Shown piece by piece: positions 1 through 8,332 of a stretch of DNA of 11,361 nt (the first letter of the stretch is position 1; each line of letters opens with the position of its first letter). The position numbers and the translations under genes were made by a program. Under the pieces are notes generated by a model. The model saw nothing but the letters and a program-made list of their open reading frames with translations, ran no database searches and had not been told where the DNA came from. The stretch is from Desulfobacterales bacterium (GTDB lineage Bacteria > Desulfobacterota > DSM-4660 > Desulfatiglandales > Desulfatiglandaceae). The DNA lies in the NCBI GenBank assembly GCA_022013615.1, contig JAKLQB010000575.1, forward strand, positions 1 to 11,361, in the 5' to 3' direction.

Positions 1-801
1 AATAGGGCCCAGGGGTTCTGTTACGCTTTTTAACACTCCGTACCCCATCTCGGCTGCCAGAGTTAAGTAAGGCAGAAAAAGCAACACCAGGCCTGTTCCA
101 AACAAAAGAACAACAAAAGTAAAACTGAAGATTACTCCGATGTCCCGGTAGCCTGAAAGATAATCCCTCTGGCCGCTGCCCCGATTCCGGGCCAGGCCAA
201 TAGCCGTCAGACCAAAAACAAAACAAGGAAAGAGCAAGAGTTCAGTGGTGGGATCCCGTACTTCTATACCACCCTTCACCCGCATAAGTAACTCTATCAG
301 TAAAAGTAAAAAGAAGGCGGCAACACCCAGGTCAAAGCGGGAGCAAATAGTGAGGTGCGATGTTGATCTCCTTGCCAGTGTCACTCCTCCAATCCAGAAC
401 ACAAGCACCCAGAAAAGAATTAGGAAAAGGATAAGCCATTCCAGTGGTTCCCTCGGCCTCTTGAAGAAATCAATAACCCATTCATTATTTAAAAAAGGTT
501 CTGACCGGTAGTTAAAGACATAAATGAGCCTTAAGGAAGCGAGTATAAAACCCAACACCTGCAGCCCTATGATCTGGATTACTCTCCAACCCCTTCCCTG
601 AGCAGCAGCGGTAAAGATCGCTGCCAGTGCAAGCGTACCAATTGCTTCCGGTAAAGGGAAAGGCCTGTGAACTGAACAAGTCATAATAAAGGCAGCCCAT
701 GCATAGAGCCAGGCCAGTTCCATGCCACTGCAGGCCAAAATCAAAAGGTATAATCCTCTGCGCACTTTGTTTCTCTGCGGTGAATGTTTATAATATTGCA
801 T
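1..801 (-). CDS. Polytopic membrane protein, third gene of MoxR-DUF58 operon (partial, C-terminus beyond window)
   Basis: An open frame runs without a stop from ATG at 801 to the left edge, giving 267 codons and no stop, so the C-terminal part is missing. The product begins MQYYKHSPQRNKVRRGLYLL and is strongly hydrophobic. I see about seven likely membrane segments, near residues 17-38, 54-68, 72-95, 119-142, 155-170, 185-203 and 220-250, with basic loops such as FKRPRE and ARNRGSGQRD. Its start overlaps the DUF58 stop by 14 bases in another frame, which suggests translational coupling. The Shine-Dalgarno sequence is weak, so GTG at 765 is a possible alternative start. In MoxR-DUF58 operons the third gene is commonly a transglutaminase (TgpA/DUF3488) or DUF4129 membrane protein. 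The visible part has the membrane domain but not the diagnostic periplasmic domain, so the family stays open. Reality of the gene is well supported by the uninterrupted frame and its position; the exact product is not. Confidence 0.8.
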   Translation of the reverse strand, partial: MQYYKHSPQRNKVRRGLYLLILACSGMELAWLYAWAAFIMTCSVHRPFPLPEAIGTLALAAIFTAAAQGRGWRVIQIIGLQVLGFILASLRLIYVFNYRSEPFLNNEWVIDFFKRPREPLEWLILFLILFWVLVFWIGGVTLARRSTSHLTICSRFDLGVAAFFLLLLIELLMRVKGGIEVRDPTTELLLFPCFVFGLTAIGLARNRGSGQRDYLSGYRDIGVIFSFTFVVLLFGTGLVLLFLPYLTLAAEMGYGVLKSVTEPLGPI

Positions 802-1969
802 CCAGGCTATAAGTCTTACCCCCAATTTCACTGTCATTTTCTCTGGGAGGGGACTGGTGCTGGCAAACGATAGAAACCATTGGTATCTTGAACCGGGCTA
901 AGAATTCACTTGTGGCAATGGCCGTATCATTTTTTTCATATGAGAAGTAAACACAACTGAGATCCCGGGGCAGCTCTAATCCGTGTTTTAGGAGATTCAC
1001 CAGGTCGCCCTTTGATTCCATTTGTAACCTGGCTAAAATCTCAAGAATGTCAGACAACTGCTGAGGAGTTCTGGCTATTGGCAGAACTGATAGATTTGCT
1101 CCGGAGATGAGACCATTGGTCGCCAATCCCAGGGCGTAGCCCTGGCTGTCCAATTGCACAGCGAGGGATGCCACTATTTCAAGGGTACGTTCAAAACTCT
1201 CTTCCATGTTACTGCTGGCGAACTGGTCCACCTCCACGATTAGCAATACCTTTACTTGTGTCGTAGGTTCACAGACCTTTTGCTCCAACCGGTTATGGCG
1301 CGCACTGGCCTTCCAGTGGATATATCTGGCAGGCTGCCAGGGTTGATATTCCCTGGTGCCAAGAATATATATGGGGTCCTGCACAGGGCTCTTTGCTCCC
1401 GGGGAACCAAAAAGCTCCCTCCTGGGTATGGAAAAGGTCTTCAACGGTACAAGCCGTGGATAGACAATCACATAAATGGACTCGGTCACTTCCTTTTCCT
1501 GTGTAAAGAACCCTAAAAGATCCCCTGCCATTAGATTGGGAGGGCCTATTCTATGCCATCCTCGCCGTTTAGCAGTTAACTCCCACTGCAGGCTGACTCT
1601 CTGGTACCATAATAGCCCGCTTTCTTTTGTTAGCGATGTGTCGCTACCGGAGGGGTGGAGTGAACCATGTACAGGCACCTTCATCCTGACCCAGATCGGC
1701 AGAAACTTTGAGTTCTCCACCCTTACGTTTAAGGTGATTGTTTCCCCGGGAAAGGCTCTCATCTTATCAACCACCGAATGGCATTTTATCCCGGCAAGAC
1801 TTGATTTGCTCCATATTTTTGCTCCTTTAACCGTAACCAGAACAAGGAGAGTCAAAACTGTCAGGCCCCATTGCCTGTTTAATAAAGCAATAAAAAGAAA
1901 TAAGCCCACAAAAAACTGCATCAGCGGGATAACAAAAAGAGTCGGCAGTCTTTCTTCATATTCATGCAT
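788..1969 (-). CDS. DUF58 domain protein (MoxR-associated, degenerate vWA-like)
   Basis: The product of about 393 residues starts with two membrane segments (roughly residues 9-30 and 34-48), followed by a beta-rich region with the text FPGETITLNVRVEN. The DUF58 signature is clear at about residues 204-237: GTREYQPWQPARYIHWKASA, then RHNRLEQKVCEPTT. The usual YxxGDxxRxIHW form has lost its GD here (PWQPARYIHW). The C-terminal third starts with LLIVEVDQFASSN, which resembles the first strand and metal site of a von Willebrand A fold but is degenerate. I prefer ATG at 1969 over GTG at 1978, because the purine-rich GAGGTGA sits at the right distance upstream of the ATG, and the GTG lies inside it. 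DUF58 proteins are encoded with MoxR ATPases and are thought to help assemble or activate envelope or metal-dependent proteins; the substrate here is unknown. The gene lies downstream of moxR and overlaps the next gene. Confidence 0.88.
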   Translation of the reverse strand: MHEYEERLPTLFVIPLMQFFVGLFLFIALLNRQWGLTVLTLLVLVTVKGAKIWSKSSLAGIKCHSVVDKMRAFPGETITLNVRVENSKFLPIWVRMKVPVHGSLHPSGSDTSLTKESGLLWYQRVSLQWELTAKRRGWHRIGPPNLMAGDLLGFFTQEKEVTESIYVIVYPRLVPLKTFSIPRRELFGSPGAKSPVQDPIYILGTREYQPWQPARYIHWKASARHNRLEQKVCEPTTQVKVLLIVEVDQFASSNMEESFERTLEIVASLAVQLDSQGYALGLATNGLISGANLSVLPIARTPQQLSDILEILARLQMESKGDLVNLLKHGLELPRDLSCVYFSYEKNDTAIATSEFLARFKIPMVSIVCQHQSPPRENDSEIGGKTYSLDAIL

Positions 1970-1978
1970 CAGTATCAC

Positions 1979-2301
1979 CTCATCCGGTAGGAGCGGGGCA
2001 CGGGAACGTCAAAGTAGAATGTAACTTGGCCAAATGGAGGTACTTTCAAGACGACTAAACCCGAAATACGAATATCGAAATATGAAACAATTTCAAAATC
2101 CAAATTTCAAATGACCAAAACATTTCCGTTAGTTACACCGCATTCGTTTGAACCGTGGAAAATATCCCTTGTTTCGAATTTAGGGTTTTGGACATTCGTA
2201 TTTGTCTCGAATTTCGTGCTTCGAGTTTCGAATTTTAGAGAAGATAATTTATTCAAAATATGATTCTGATTCAATTAGTTACTGTTCGAAGTGGCTTAGC
2301 C
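1979..2301. other. Unusual 330-bp gap inside MoxR operon
   Basis: This stretch separates the MoxR stop from the DUF58 start, two genes that usually abut or overlap. It is A+T-rich and holds no credible coding frame. Its centre is filled by the inverted repeat annotated separately. The part next to DUF58 (1979-2055) and the part next to MoxR (2235-2301) show nothing I can name. No convincing intrinsic terminator with a T-tract is visible, so read-through from moxR to the DUF58 gene remains possible. Confidence 0.7.
2061..2231. repeat. Imperfect inverted repeat, MITE- or hairpin-like intergenic element
   Basis: The left arm (about 2061-2105) and the right arm (about 2186-2231) pair as an imperfect inverted repeat of about 45 bp. 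By eye roughly 70 percent of positions match, with one gap. Both arms are built from short CGAAAT/CGAATAT-like units about 7 bp long. The roughly 80 bp between them do not pair obviously. No coding frame or target-site duplication is evident. Repeats of this TTCGAA-rich style are seen in intergenic regions of several environmental bacterial genomes; assigning this one to a known family would need a search. It would fold as a long hairpin in the transcript of the MoxR operon. Confidence 0.6.
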
Positions 2302-3234
2302 CTAAGGCAGGGGCACCGGCACCTGAGCTACGATCTCTTCAATAAAATGCTCTGGTGTTTGGCTCCGCAATCGCTCCTCGGTTTTAAGAATCAAGCGGTG
2401 AGCAAGAACAGGGGAGGCCAAATACTTTATGTCATCGGGCAGCACATATTCGCGCCCCCGCAGTGCAGCCAGGGCCTGACCAGCACGCATTAAACCCATA
2501 GAGCCCCGGGGGCTGGCCCCGAAACGAAGATGCTTGCTATTGCGCGTGGCATGTACAATATCTGTTATATATTCCCGCACCGGAGAGGAGATCCGAATCC
2601 GTTTTCGGGCATGTTGCAGGTCAATAATCTGCCCAGGAGTTGCCACGGCCTCCAGCTCCAGCAAAGGGTCCTCTTCTTGAAAACGCTCCAGGATGGAAAT
2701 CTCTTCATTTTTGTCGGGATAACCTATATGTATTTTTAAGAGAAACCTGTCCAACTGTGCTTCGGGCAGGGGAAAAGTTCCTTCCAGCTCAATTGGATTC
2801 TGGGTAGCCATAACAAAAAAAGGCGCAGGCAGGGGCAGTGTCTCTCCGTCTACAGTTACCTGGCGCTCCTCCATGCTTTCCAGAAGACTCGACTGGGTCC
2901 GGGGAACAGTACGGTTTATCTCATCGGCCAGGAGGATATTGGTTATCACCGGCCCGGGCTGGAATTTGAATTGACCGGTTTTCTGATTATAGACATTAAA
3001 ACCGGTAATATCTGCAGGCAATAGATCCGGCGTAAACTGGACCCTTGTAAATGATCCGCTAATGCTCCTGGCAAGTGATTTGGCCAAAAGAGTCTTACCC
3101 ACCCCCGGTACATCTTCCAAAAGGATGTGTCCCTCACCCAGAAGACCCACCAGCAGCAGTTCAATGGGGCGGGATTTCCCCACAAATACGCGAGATATGT
3201 TTTCTATTATTTTTTTACATAAAATGAAATCCAA
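2302..3234 (-). CDS. moxR: MoxR-family AAA+ ATPase
   Basis: The 310-residue protein has the full MoxR set: Walker A PGVGKT at residues 43-48, Walker B LLADEINR at 101-108, sensor-1 region ATQNP at 143-147, LDRFL at 161-165 and a sensor-2-like GASPRG at 239-244, followed by the C-terminal lid domain. Length is normal for the family. The start is an uncommon TTG at 3234, supported by GGGGAGG five bases upstream; no ATG fits the N-terminus. MoxR ATPases act as chaperone-like remodelers, usually with a DUF58/vWA partner, here encoded next on the same strand. It lies 80 bp downstream of the RND permease gene, so co-transcription with the pump is possible but not shown. Family assignment is very secure; the client protein is unknown. 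Confidence 0.95.
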   Translation of the reverse strand: MDFILCKKIIENISRVFVGKSRPIELLLVGLLGEGHILLEDVPGVGKTLLAKSLARSISGSFTRVQFTPDLLPADITGFNVYNQKTGQFKFQPGPVITNILLADEINRTVPRTQSSLLESMEERQVTVDGETLPLPAPFFVMATQNPIELEGTFPLPEAQLDRFLLKIHIGYPDKNEEISILERFQEEDPLLELEAVATPGQIIDLQHARKRIRISSPVREYITDIVHATRNSKHLRFGASPRGSMGLMRAGQALAALRGREYVLPDDIKYLASPVLAHRLILKTEERLRSQTPEHFIEEIVAQVPVPLP

Positions 3235-3314
3235 GATGACCTCCCCAGAATTCTCGCTCCTTCCTGCAAGACAGACAACAGATAACAGTGAGCGGTGAAC
3301 GGTTACACATTTTG
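3235..3314. other. Short gap with degenerate GGTGAAC-type repeat
   Basis: The 80 bp between the RND permease stop and moxR contain, around 3286-3306, successive related words (CAGTGAG, CGGTGAA, CGGTTAC) with a period of about 7 bp. This looks like a remnant of a simple tandem repeat. No promoter or terminator could be assigned with confidence. Confidence 0.35.
3240..3246 (-). promoter_or_regulatory. Ribosome binding site setting the moxR TTG start
   Basis: On the minus strand GGGGAGG ends five bases before TTG at 3234. The match is strong and the spacing good, which decides the start in favour of this TTG. The codon that follows leads directly into the MoxR N-terminal sequence. Confidence 0.65.
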
Positions 3315-6300
3315 CTATTTTATAGGCTGATTTGAGGAACGAAACCCAACGTTTGAACTATCGGCTGTCTTTTTGTCAAAGCCACCTTTCTCATCACGGG
3401 CCATGATTCTTATCTTTAACCTTTCAAACAGCCTCCAGCGAACAAGTTGATCCAGGTAGGAGTAAATCACCGGGACCACCGCCAGGGTCAGAAATGTGGA
3501 GGAGACCATACCACCTGCTATGGCAACAGCCATAGGCTGGCGACTCTCGCTTCCTACCCCCACTCCCAGCGCTACAGGGAAGACCCCGGCAATTGTGGAG
3601 ACGGCTGTCATAAGGATGGGCCGGAGTCTTGTGCCTCCTGCTTCCACCAGGGCATCGTGGACTCTCGCCCCCCTGGCGCGAAGCTGGTTGGTATAATCGA
3701 TGAGAAGTATCCCATTTTTCGTGACCAGTCCCACTAGAAGTATGAGGCTGATCATGGAATAGAGATTGAATGTGTTGCCAAGCAGATAAAGCAGGCCAAA
3801 GGCCCCGATAAATGAAAGTGGAACCCCAGTCATGATGGCAAAGGGCTGTGTGAAGCTTTCAAACTGGGCTCCAAGTATCATGTAAGTGACGATAATCGCA
3901 AGTATGAATGCAAAGGCAATATATTGACCTGTTTCAGCAAATGCCTCCGCCCTTCCGGAGAACTGGCCCGAATAACCATCGGGAAGGAACTCACCGGCTA
4001 TCCTCTGGACTTCCGGCATGGCATCGCCAAGGAGCTTTCCTTCAAGATTCGCATAAATGGTGGCAGAGCGCTGTCGGTCCCGGCGGTTTATGACGTTGGG
4101 GCCCACACCGGTCTCAATGCTGGCAAAATTTGTGATATCCGTCAGGTTTCCGCTTGATGAGCGGATCCAGATCCGCTGAACATCTTCTGGTATCAGGCGC
4201 TGATCCTTCATAAGTCTCACGCGGATGTCATAACTTTTCCCCCCTTCTTTGTAATCGGCCGCTTTCACGCCTCCGAGGAGCGCTCCCACGGCAGAGGCAA
4301 CGCTCTGAACGCTGACCCCTGCATCCGCTGCCTTTTCCCGGTCTATCTTGACACGTACCTCGGGCTTGCCGATTTCGAGATCTCGGGTGACCCCTACATA
4401 TCCTGGGGTCTCCGCCAATTTATCCATAATAGCAAGAGAATAGCGGTCGATTAAGCTAATATCCGGCCCCTGTATAACAAGCTGAATGTCTTCGTTCCGC
4501 GCTCTTCCACCCAGAGGTGAGAGGTCGGAAACGTTGCCCCGGACATCCGGGAGTTCCCGGAGCATGCCCCGTATTTCCGACTGAAGCTCCTTCTGAGTCC
4601 GTATCCGCTCATTTTTTGAAACCAGTGTTACAATGGCAACCCCCTTGTTTGAGCTCCCTGTCCCCGCTATGGAGATAAAATGTTTGATTTCAGGAATTTC
4701 TCGAAGTCTGTTCTCTAACCGGTGCATGATCTCATCTGTTTTATCGATGGAATATGAAAGAGGTGTTTCAAGACGAACTATGAATTGACTCTGATCCTCG
4801 GCCGTAATAAACTCCTTGCCAACAAGATTGAAGATCCAGCCGCCAAAAAGGAGAGCCAGTACGGCCAGGAGCAAAACGAAAAAACGGTGCCGCAGGAACC
4901 AGCTAAGCAGTCTCCGATACAGAGAAGAAAGCCCTGTCATTATGCGGTTGAACACCCTGAAGGTCTTCTCCCCGTTACCCCCAAGTGTCAGAAAGCGCGA
5001 GGAGAGCATGGGGACGACTGTAAGACCAACAAGAAGAGAACAGGCCACTGCAAAGGCCATGGTAATAGCGAACTGGAAGAAGAAACGCCCCACCATTCCC
5101 CCCATAAATGCCACCGGTATGAAAACGCCTGCCAGGGTCATGGTGGCAGCCACAATAGCAAAAGCCACTTCAGAGGATCCTTCAAAGGCGGCCTTCATCG
5201 GGCCTTTGCCCAGGGCCGAGCGATGCCGGAAGATGTTCTCCACCATAACGATGGCGTCGTCAATGACAAGGCCCACTGCCGTGACCAGGGCAAGCATGGT
5301 CATGTTGTTGAGGGTTAGGCCCATGGCATAGATACACGCAAAGGTGGCAATGATGGAAGTGGGAATGGCGAGAGCGCTGATGAGCGTGGTCCGGATGTTT
5401 TGAAGGAAAAGGAGAATAACCAAAGCGGCCATTATTGCTCCTATGAGGAGTTGGAATTTAATCTCATCTATAGACTCCTCAATGAATCGGGTGCTGTCCG
5501 AGGCAATCTGGATGTGCATGCCTTCGGCAAGGCTTCTGCGAATCTCGGGCAGTGCAGCCCTGACCTTTTTTGCGATGGCAACTTCGTTGGCGCCGGAACG
5601 GGGCGCTACCCCCAGGTTCACGGTTTTTTCCACGCCCTGTCTCGTTGTGAACCTTGCGACGCCCATGCTTTCTTCCCGGCCTGCCTGTGCATTTCCAAGG
5701 AGCCCCAGGCGAATGGGGGTCCCGTTGCGGTAGGCTACGATCAGATTATTAAAGGCCTCCGGACTTTCAAACTCCCCCATGGTACGGATTAGAAACTCTT
5801 TTTCGCGCGATTCCACCTTCCCGCCCGGAATTTCTATATGCTGCAGGCGGATCGCGTTAATAACCTCATCGACACCGATGTTGTAGGCCGCAAGGCGTTC
5901 CCGGTAGAGCCAGATCTGGACCTCTTTTTCTCGGCCCCCTAACATGCGCACCTCTCCCACCCCCTGAATTTTCTGAAGTAGAGGACGGATCTGGTCATTG
6001 GCAATTCTTGTCACCTCTTCGATAGATTGCTGCCCGGTGATCGCAAGATACATAATAGGCTGGGCATTTATGTCCAGCTTATCGATCACCGGGACATCGG
6101 CATCTTCCGGCAGGTTCCGGAGACGCGCTGATATTTTATCCCGCACCTCCTGAGCATCTACGTCCAGGTCTTTTGTGAGTTCAAATTCAATGGTAATACT
6201 TGAACTGCCCTGCATACTCTGAGAGGTGATGTGTTTGATGCCGCTCACAGAACTTATGGCATCTTCAATTTCATCTGTAATTTCGTTGTCAATTTCTTCT

Positions 6301-6467
6301 GGGCGCGCATTTTCCCAGTTAGTCGTGACTGTCACCATGGGAAAGTCCACGTCAGGATACAGGGATATCCCCAGGCGACCGATGCCGATCAGGCCGAACA
6401 CGACCAGGGCAGCTACCATCATGCTGGCCGCTACAGGACGTTTTATGGAAAAGTCAGATAAGAACAT
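3315..6467 (-). CDS. RND efflux permease, HAE1/AcrB-type inner-membrane subunit
   Basis: A complete 1050-residue protein, the usual length for hydrophobe/amphiphile RND pumps of the AcrB/MexB kind. It exports small molecules using the proton gradient as a trimer in the inner membrane. Visible are TM1 near residues 12-30 (after FLSDFSIKRPV), a large periplasmic loop to about 335, TM2-6 to about 490, TM7 near 528-548, a second periplasmic loop to about 845 and TM8-12 to about 1005. The proton-relay aspartates are present as GLVIDDAIVMVEN (Asp403-Asp404), and the TM10 lysine as LVTKNGILLIDYTN (Lys917), so it should be active. The two halves show the expected duplication. ATG at 6467 is preceded by GGGGGA at good spacing. 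The last 40 or so residues form a polar tail. It lies 82 bp downstream of the adaptor gene and belongs with it and tetR. The substrate cannot be read from the sequence. Confidence 0.95.
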   Translation of the reverse strand: MFLSDFSIKRPVAASMMVAALVVFGLIGIGRLGISLYPDVDFPMVTVTTNWENARPEEIDNEITDEIEDAISSVSGIKHITSQSMQGSSSITIEFELTKDLDVDAQEVRDKISARLRNLPEDADVPVIDKLDINAQPIMYLAITGQQSIEEVTRIANDQIRPLLQKIQGVGEVRMLGGREKEVQIWLYRERLAAYNIGVDEVINAIRLQHIEIPGGKVESREKEFLIRTMGEFESPEAFNNLIVAYRNGTPIRLGLLGNAQAGREESMGVARFTTRQGVEKTVNLGVAPRSGANEVAIAKKVRAALPEIRRSLAEGMHIQIASDSTRFIEESIDEIKFQLLIGAIMAALVILLFLQNIRTTLISALAIPTSIIATFACIYAMGLTLNNMTMLALVTAVGLVIDDAIVMVENIFRHRSALGKGPMKAAFEGSSEVAFAIVAATMTLAGVFIPVAFMGGMVGRFFFQFAITMAFAVACSLLVGLTVVPMLSSRFLTLGGNGEKTFRVFNRIMTGLSSLYRRLLSWFLRHRFFVLLLAVLALLFGGWIFNLVGKEFITAEDQSQFIVRLETPLSYSIDKTDEIMHRLENRLREIPEIKHFISIAGTGSSNKGVAIVTLVSKNERIRTQKELQSEIRGMLRELPDVRGNVSDLSPLGGRARNEDIQLVIQGPDISLIDRYSLAIMDKLAETPGYVGVTRDLEIGKPEVRVKIDREKAADAGVSVQSVASAVGALLGGVKAADYKEGGKSYDIRVRLMKDQRLIPEDVQRIWIRSSSGNLTDITNFASIETGVGPNVINRRDRQRSATIYANLEGKLLGDAMPEVQRIAGEFLPDGYSGQFSGRAEAFAETGQYIAFAFILAIIVTYMILGAQFESFTQPFAIMTGVPLSFIGAFGLLYLLGNTFNLYSMISLILLVGLVTKNGILLIDYTNQLRARGARVHDALVEAGGTRLRPILMTAVSTIAGVFPVALGVGVGSESRQPMAVAIAGGMVSSTFLTLAVVPVIYSYLDQLVRWRLFERLKIRIMARDEKGGFDKKTADSSNVGFRSSNQPIK

Positions 6468-6549
6468 GATATCCCCCGTGGATAGATGACACGGAAATAC
6501 TGTGGCTTTTTGAAGTCAAACTGACCGAGGGTAAGCCCTCCATACCCGT

Positions 6550-7659
6550 CTATTTATCTGCCGGTTTTTTTTGTTGAGCAGTAACTTTCATCCCGTCCTT
6601 TACTGCGAATTTTCCTTCCAGGATCAAGGTTGATCCTTCAGGAATCCTGGCATCGAGGACTTCCGCCCAATCTTTTGTGATTTTTCCAAGTCTGACAGGC
6701 ACCTTACGAGCGATATCCTCTTCCACAATGTAAACATAGCTTTCTCCCTCGATCTGGATGACGCTTTCCCAGGGAATTGTGATGGCGTTTTCGTGGACTT
6801 CTATAATCATTTCTACCCGTGCAAACATGCCCGGGTTGAGCAGGGGCCTGTTATTTTTCACCAGTGCCTTCACCTGAAAGGCGCGCGTATTAACTTCGAC
6901 CTGTGGAGATATAAAGGAAACAATCCCCTTGAAAGAACGATTCGGGTAAGGGTCAAGGTTCAGGACAACCCCATGACCGGTAGACAGCCGCGTTTTGAAT
7001 TTTTCAGGGACCTGAAACGTGATTTCAAGAGGATCTAAATCAATAACTTGTACCACCGGTTCTCCTACCTTTAGATAGTGTCCTACTGAAAAGGTTCGGG
7101 CACCTGCAATACCTGTAAAGGGCGCCCGTATGACCGTATAGGAGAGAAACTCTTTCTGTCGCACCAGGTCAGCCTGGGCCTGAATGATCTGTGCCTCGAT
7201 CTCATTGATTTCACTTTCGAGATCGTCAAACCGCTGACGAGAAATCACATTTCGCTCGACCAATGGGCGGTTTCGTTCGAGAGTGCGCTGCTTATTCTCA
7301 AGTCGAATCTGAAGTTGGTTGATGTGTGCCTTTAGATTTTGGATTTCTGCCCTTATCTTCGCATCATCCAATGTGACAAGGACTTCGCCCTTCTTGACCT
7401 CCTTACCTTCTTTAAAAAGGATTTCATTAACACGCCCTTCAATTTCAGAGCGTATAGTCACTTCCTGGCTTGCCTTCAGTGTCCCAACCTGATTGAGGAT
7501 GTATTCCACTTTACGGGTGGAGGCCTTATCCGTGATGACCGGGACAGGTCGTTCTATTTTCTTAGTTTCCTCTTTTTTCTCAGTGCAACCGGGGAAAAGG
7601 ACCAAAAAAATGAAGATCGATCCCAGGAGATAGGAAGTTTTCACAGGTCGATTATTCAT
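6550..7659 (-). CDS. RND periplasmic adaptor (membrane fusion protein), probable lipoprotein
   Basis: The 369-residue protein has a short basic N-terminus, a hydrophobic stretch (residues 10-22) and Cys25 in LFPGC. This resembles a lipobox but is imperfect (Phe at -3, Pro at -2), so lipidation is likely rather than certain. The adaptor architecture follows: a first lipoyl half near 65-98 (VTIRSEIEGRVNEILFKEGK, then EVKKGEVLVTLDD), a coiled-coil hairpin about 100-170, a second lipoyl half about 172-205 (TVIRAPFTGIAGARTFSVGH), a beta-barrel domain about 210-285 and a membrane-proximal C-terminal domain. It would link the permease to an outer-membrane channel. ATG at 7659 has AAGGAG about ten bases upstream. 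It sits 36 bp after tetR and before the permease gene, the common order of a regulated pump operon. No TolC-like gene is within the window. Confidence 0.93.
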   Translation of the reverse strand: MNNRPVKTSYLLGSIFIFLVLFPGCTEKKEETKKIERPVPVITDKASTRKVEYILNQVGTLKASQEVTIRSEIEGRVNEILFKEGKEVKKGEVLVTLDDAKIRAEIQNLKAHINQLQIRLENKQRTLERNRPLVERNVISRQRFDDLESEINEIEAQIIQAQADLVRQKEFLSYTVIRAPFTGIAGARTFSVGHYLKVGEPVVQVIDLDPLEITFQVPEKFKTRLSTGHGVVLNLDPYPNRSFKGIVSFISPQVEVNTRAFQVKALVKNNRPLLNPGMFARVEMIIEVHENAITIPWESVIQIEGESYVYIVEEDIARKVPVRLGKITKDWAEVLDARIPEGSTLILEGKFAVKDGMKVTAQQKKPADK

Positions 7660-7695
7660 GGTTGCTGATCTCCTTCTATAAACTCATCTATATTT

Positions 7696-8268
7696 TTATC
7701 TGGCAAGCCCGTGGCGGCAAAAATTTAAGACGTCTGATGCCAGTTCCGGCATAGGAAGAGGTCCCAGCATTTGGAGCCTGCTTATGCCATTGAGCATCCC
7801 CCTGAGTATGGAGGCAGTCTTTTCCGGCGAAAGCTCTCGGATAGAGCCGTCTCTTTGGCCTCGTTCTATACATTTACTCATGATATCCAACGTTCGAGCT
7901 GAACGACTGGCTATGATCTCCCTGGCGGGCATACCAGGTTCCATTAAACTAAAGGGAAAATCGCGTATTATTACTAAAAACTCCCTTGATCTCTCTTCGC
8001 TAAAACGAAAATGAAAAGAGATTGTATTCTCAATTGCCTCAAGACCGGTTTTTGCTTTTTTTGTGATATCTTCAATCCTGTCGATGTATGTATCGATCAT
8101 TTCCTCCATAATGTGGAGAAAAATCCCTTCTTTGTTTTTATAATGATGAAAAATAAGACCTTCCGCAACGCCTGCCCTTTTCGCCACCGCAGAGGTAGGA
8201 GTGGCGCTGAAACCCCTTTCAGCAAAAAGGTGTATAGCTGCTTTTAGAATAGCTTCTTTGCGGGTCAT
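7696..8268 (-). CDS. TetR-family transcriptional regulator, probable repressor of RND operon
   Basis: A 190-residue protein with the TetR/AcrR N-terminal DNA-binding domain: TRKEAILKAAIHLFAERGF, then a helix-turn-helix at about residues 25-50 ending in the typical GLIFHHYKNKEGIF. The rest is a mostly helical ligand/dimer domain without recognisable ligand residues. ATG at 8268 has GAGAGG six bases upstream. It is the first gene of the minus-strand operon with the RND adaptor and permease. It follows a strong promoter that carries a palindrome of the size TetR dimers bind, which supports an autorepressor released by a pump substrate. Family is certain from the HTH; target and ligand are inferred. 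Confidence 0.93.
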   Translation of the reverse strand: MTRKEAILKAAIHLFAERGFSATPTSAVAKRAGVAEGLIFHHYKNKEGIFLHIMEEMIDTYIDRIEDITKKAKTGLEAIENTISFHFRFSEERSREFLVIIRDFPFSLMEPGMPAREIIASRSARTLDIMSKCIERGQRDGSIRELSPEKTASILRGMLNGISRLQMLGPLPMPELASDVLNFCRHGLAR

Positions 8269-8304
8269 TAGATGCCTCTCCTGCTGATCTTCGCAAATCG
8301 ATAT

Positions 8305-8316
8305 TGCTAATTAGCA
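8305..8316. promoter_or_regulatory. Second perfect palindrome in tetR leader
   Basis: TGCTAATTAGCA is a perfect 12-bp palindrome in the 5' leader of tetR, between the candidate operator and the start codon. It differs in sequence from the 16-bp palindrome, so it may be a site for another regulator or be incidental. Confidence 0.35.
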
Positions 8317-8332
8317 TTGCATGTTCAAATGA

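Noticed and set aside
245..700. Open frames at 245-511 (plus) and 512-700 (minus)
   Set aside because: Both are alternative frames of the longer minus-strand membrane protein that runs from 801 through the left edge.
1476..2024. Plus-strand open frame of 182 codons opposite the DUF58 gene
   Set aside because: It is the antisense shadow of a clear DUF58 coding sequence and shows no domain or good ribosome binding site.
4785..5331. Two long plus-strand open frames (177 and 171 codons) antisense to the RND permease gene
   Set aside because: They overlap each other in different frames and lie wholly opposite a highly conserved gene; their products are polar, low-complexity and resemble no family.
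6527..6540. GAGGG/CCCTC hairpin between adaptor and permease genes as a terminator
   Set aside because: The stem is only 5 bp and no T-tract follows on the minus strand; termination inside a pump operon is also unlikely.
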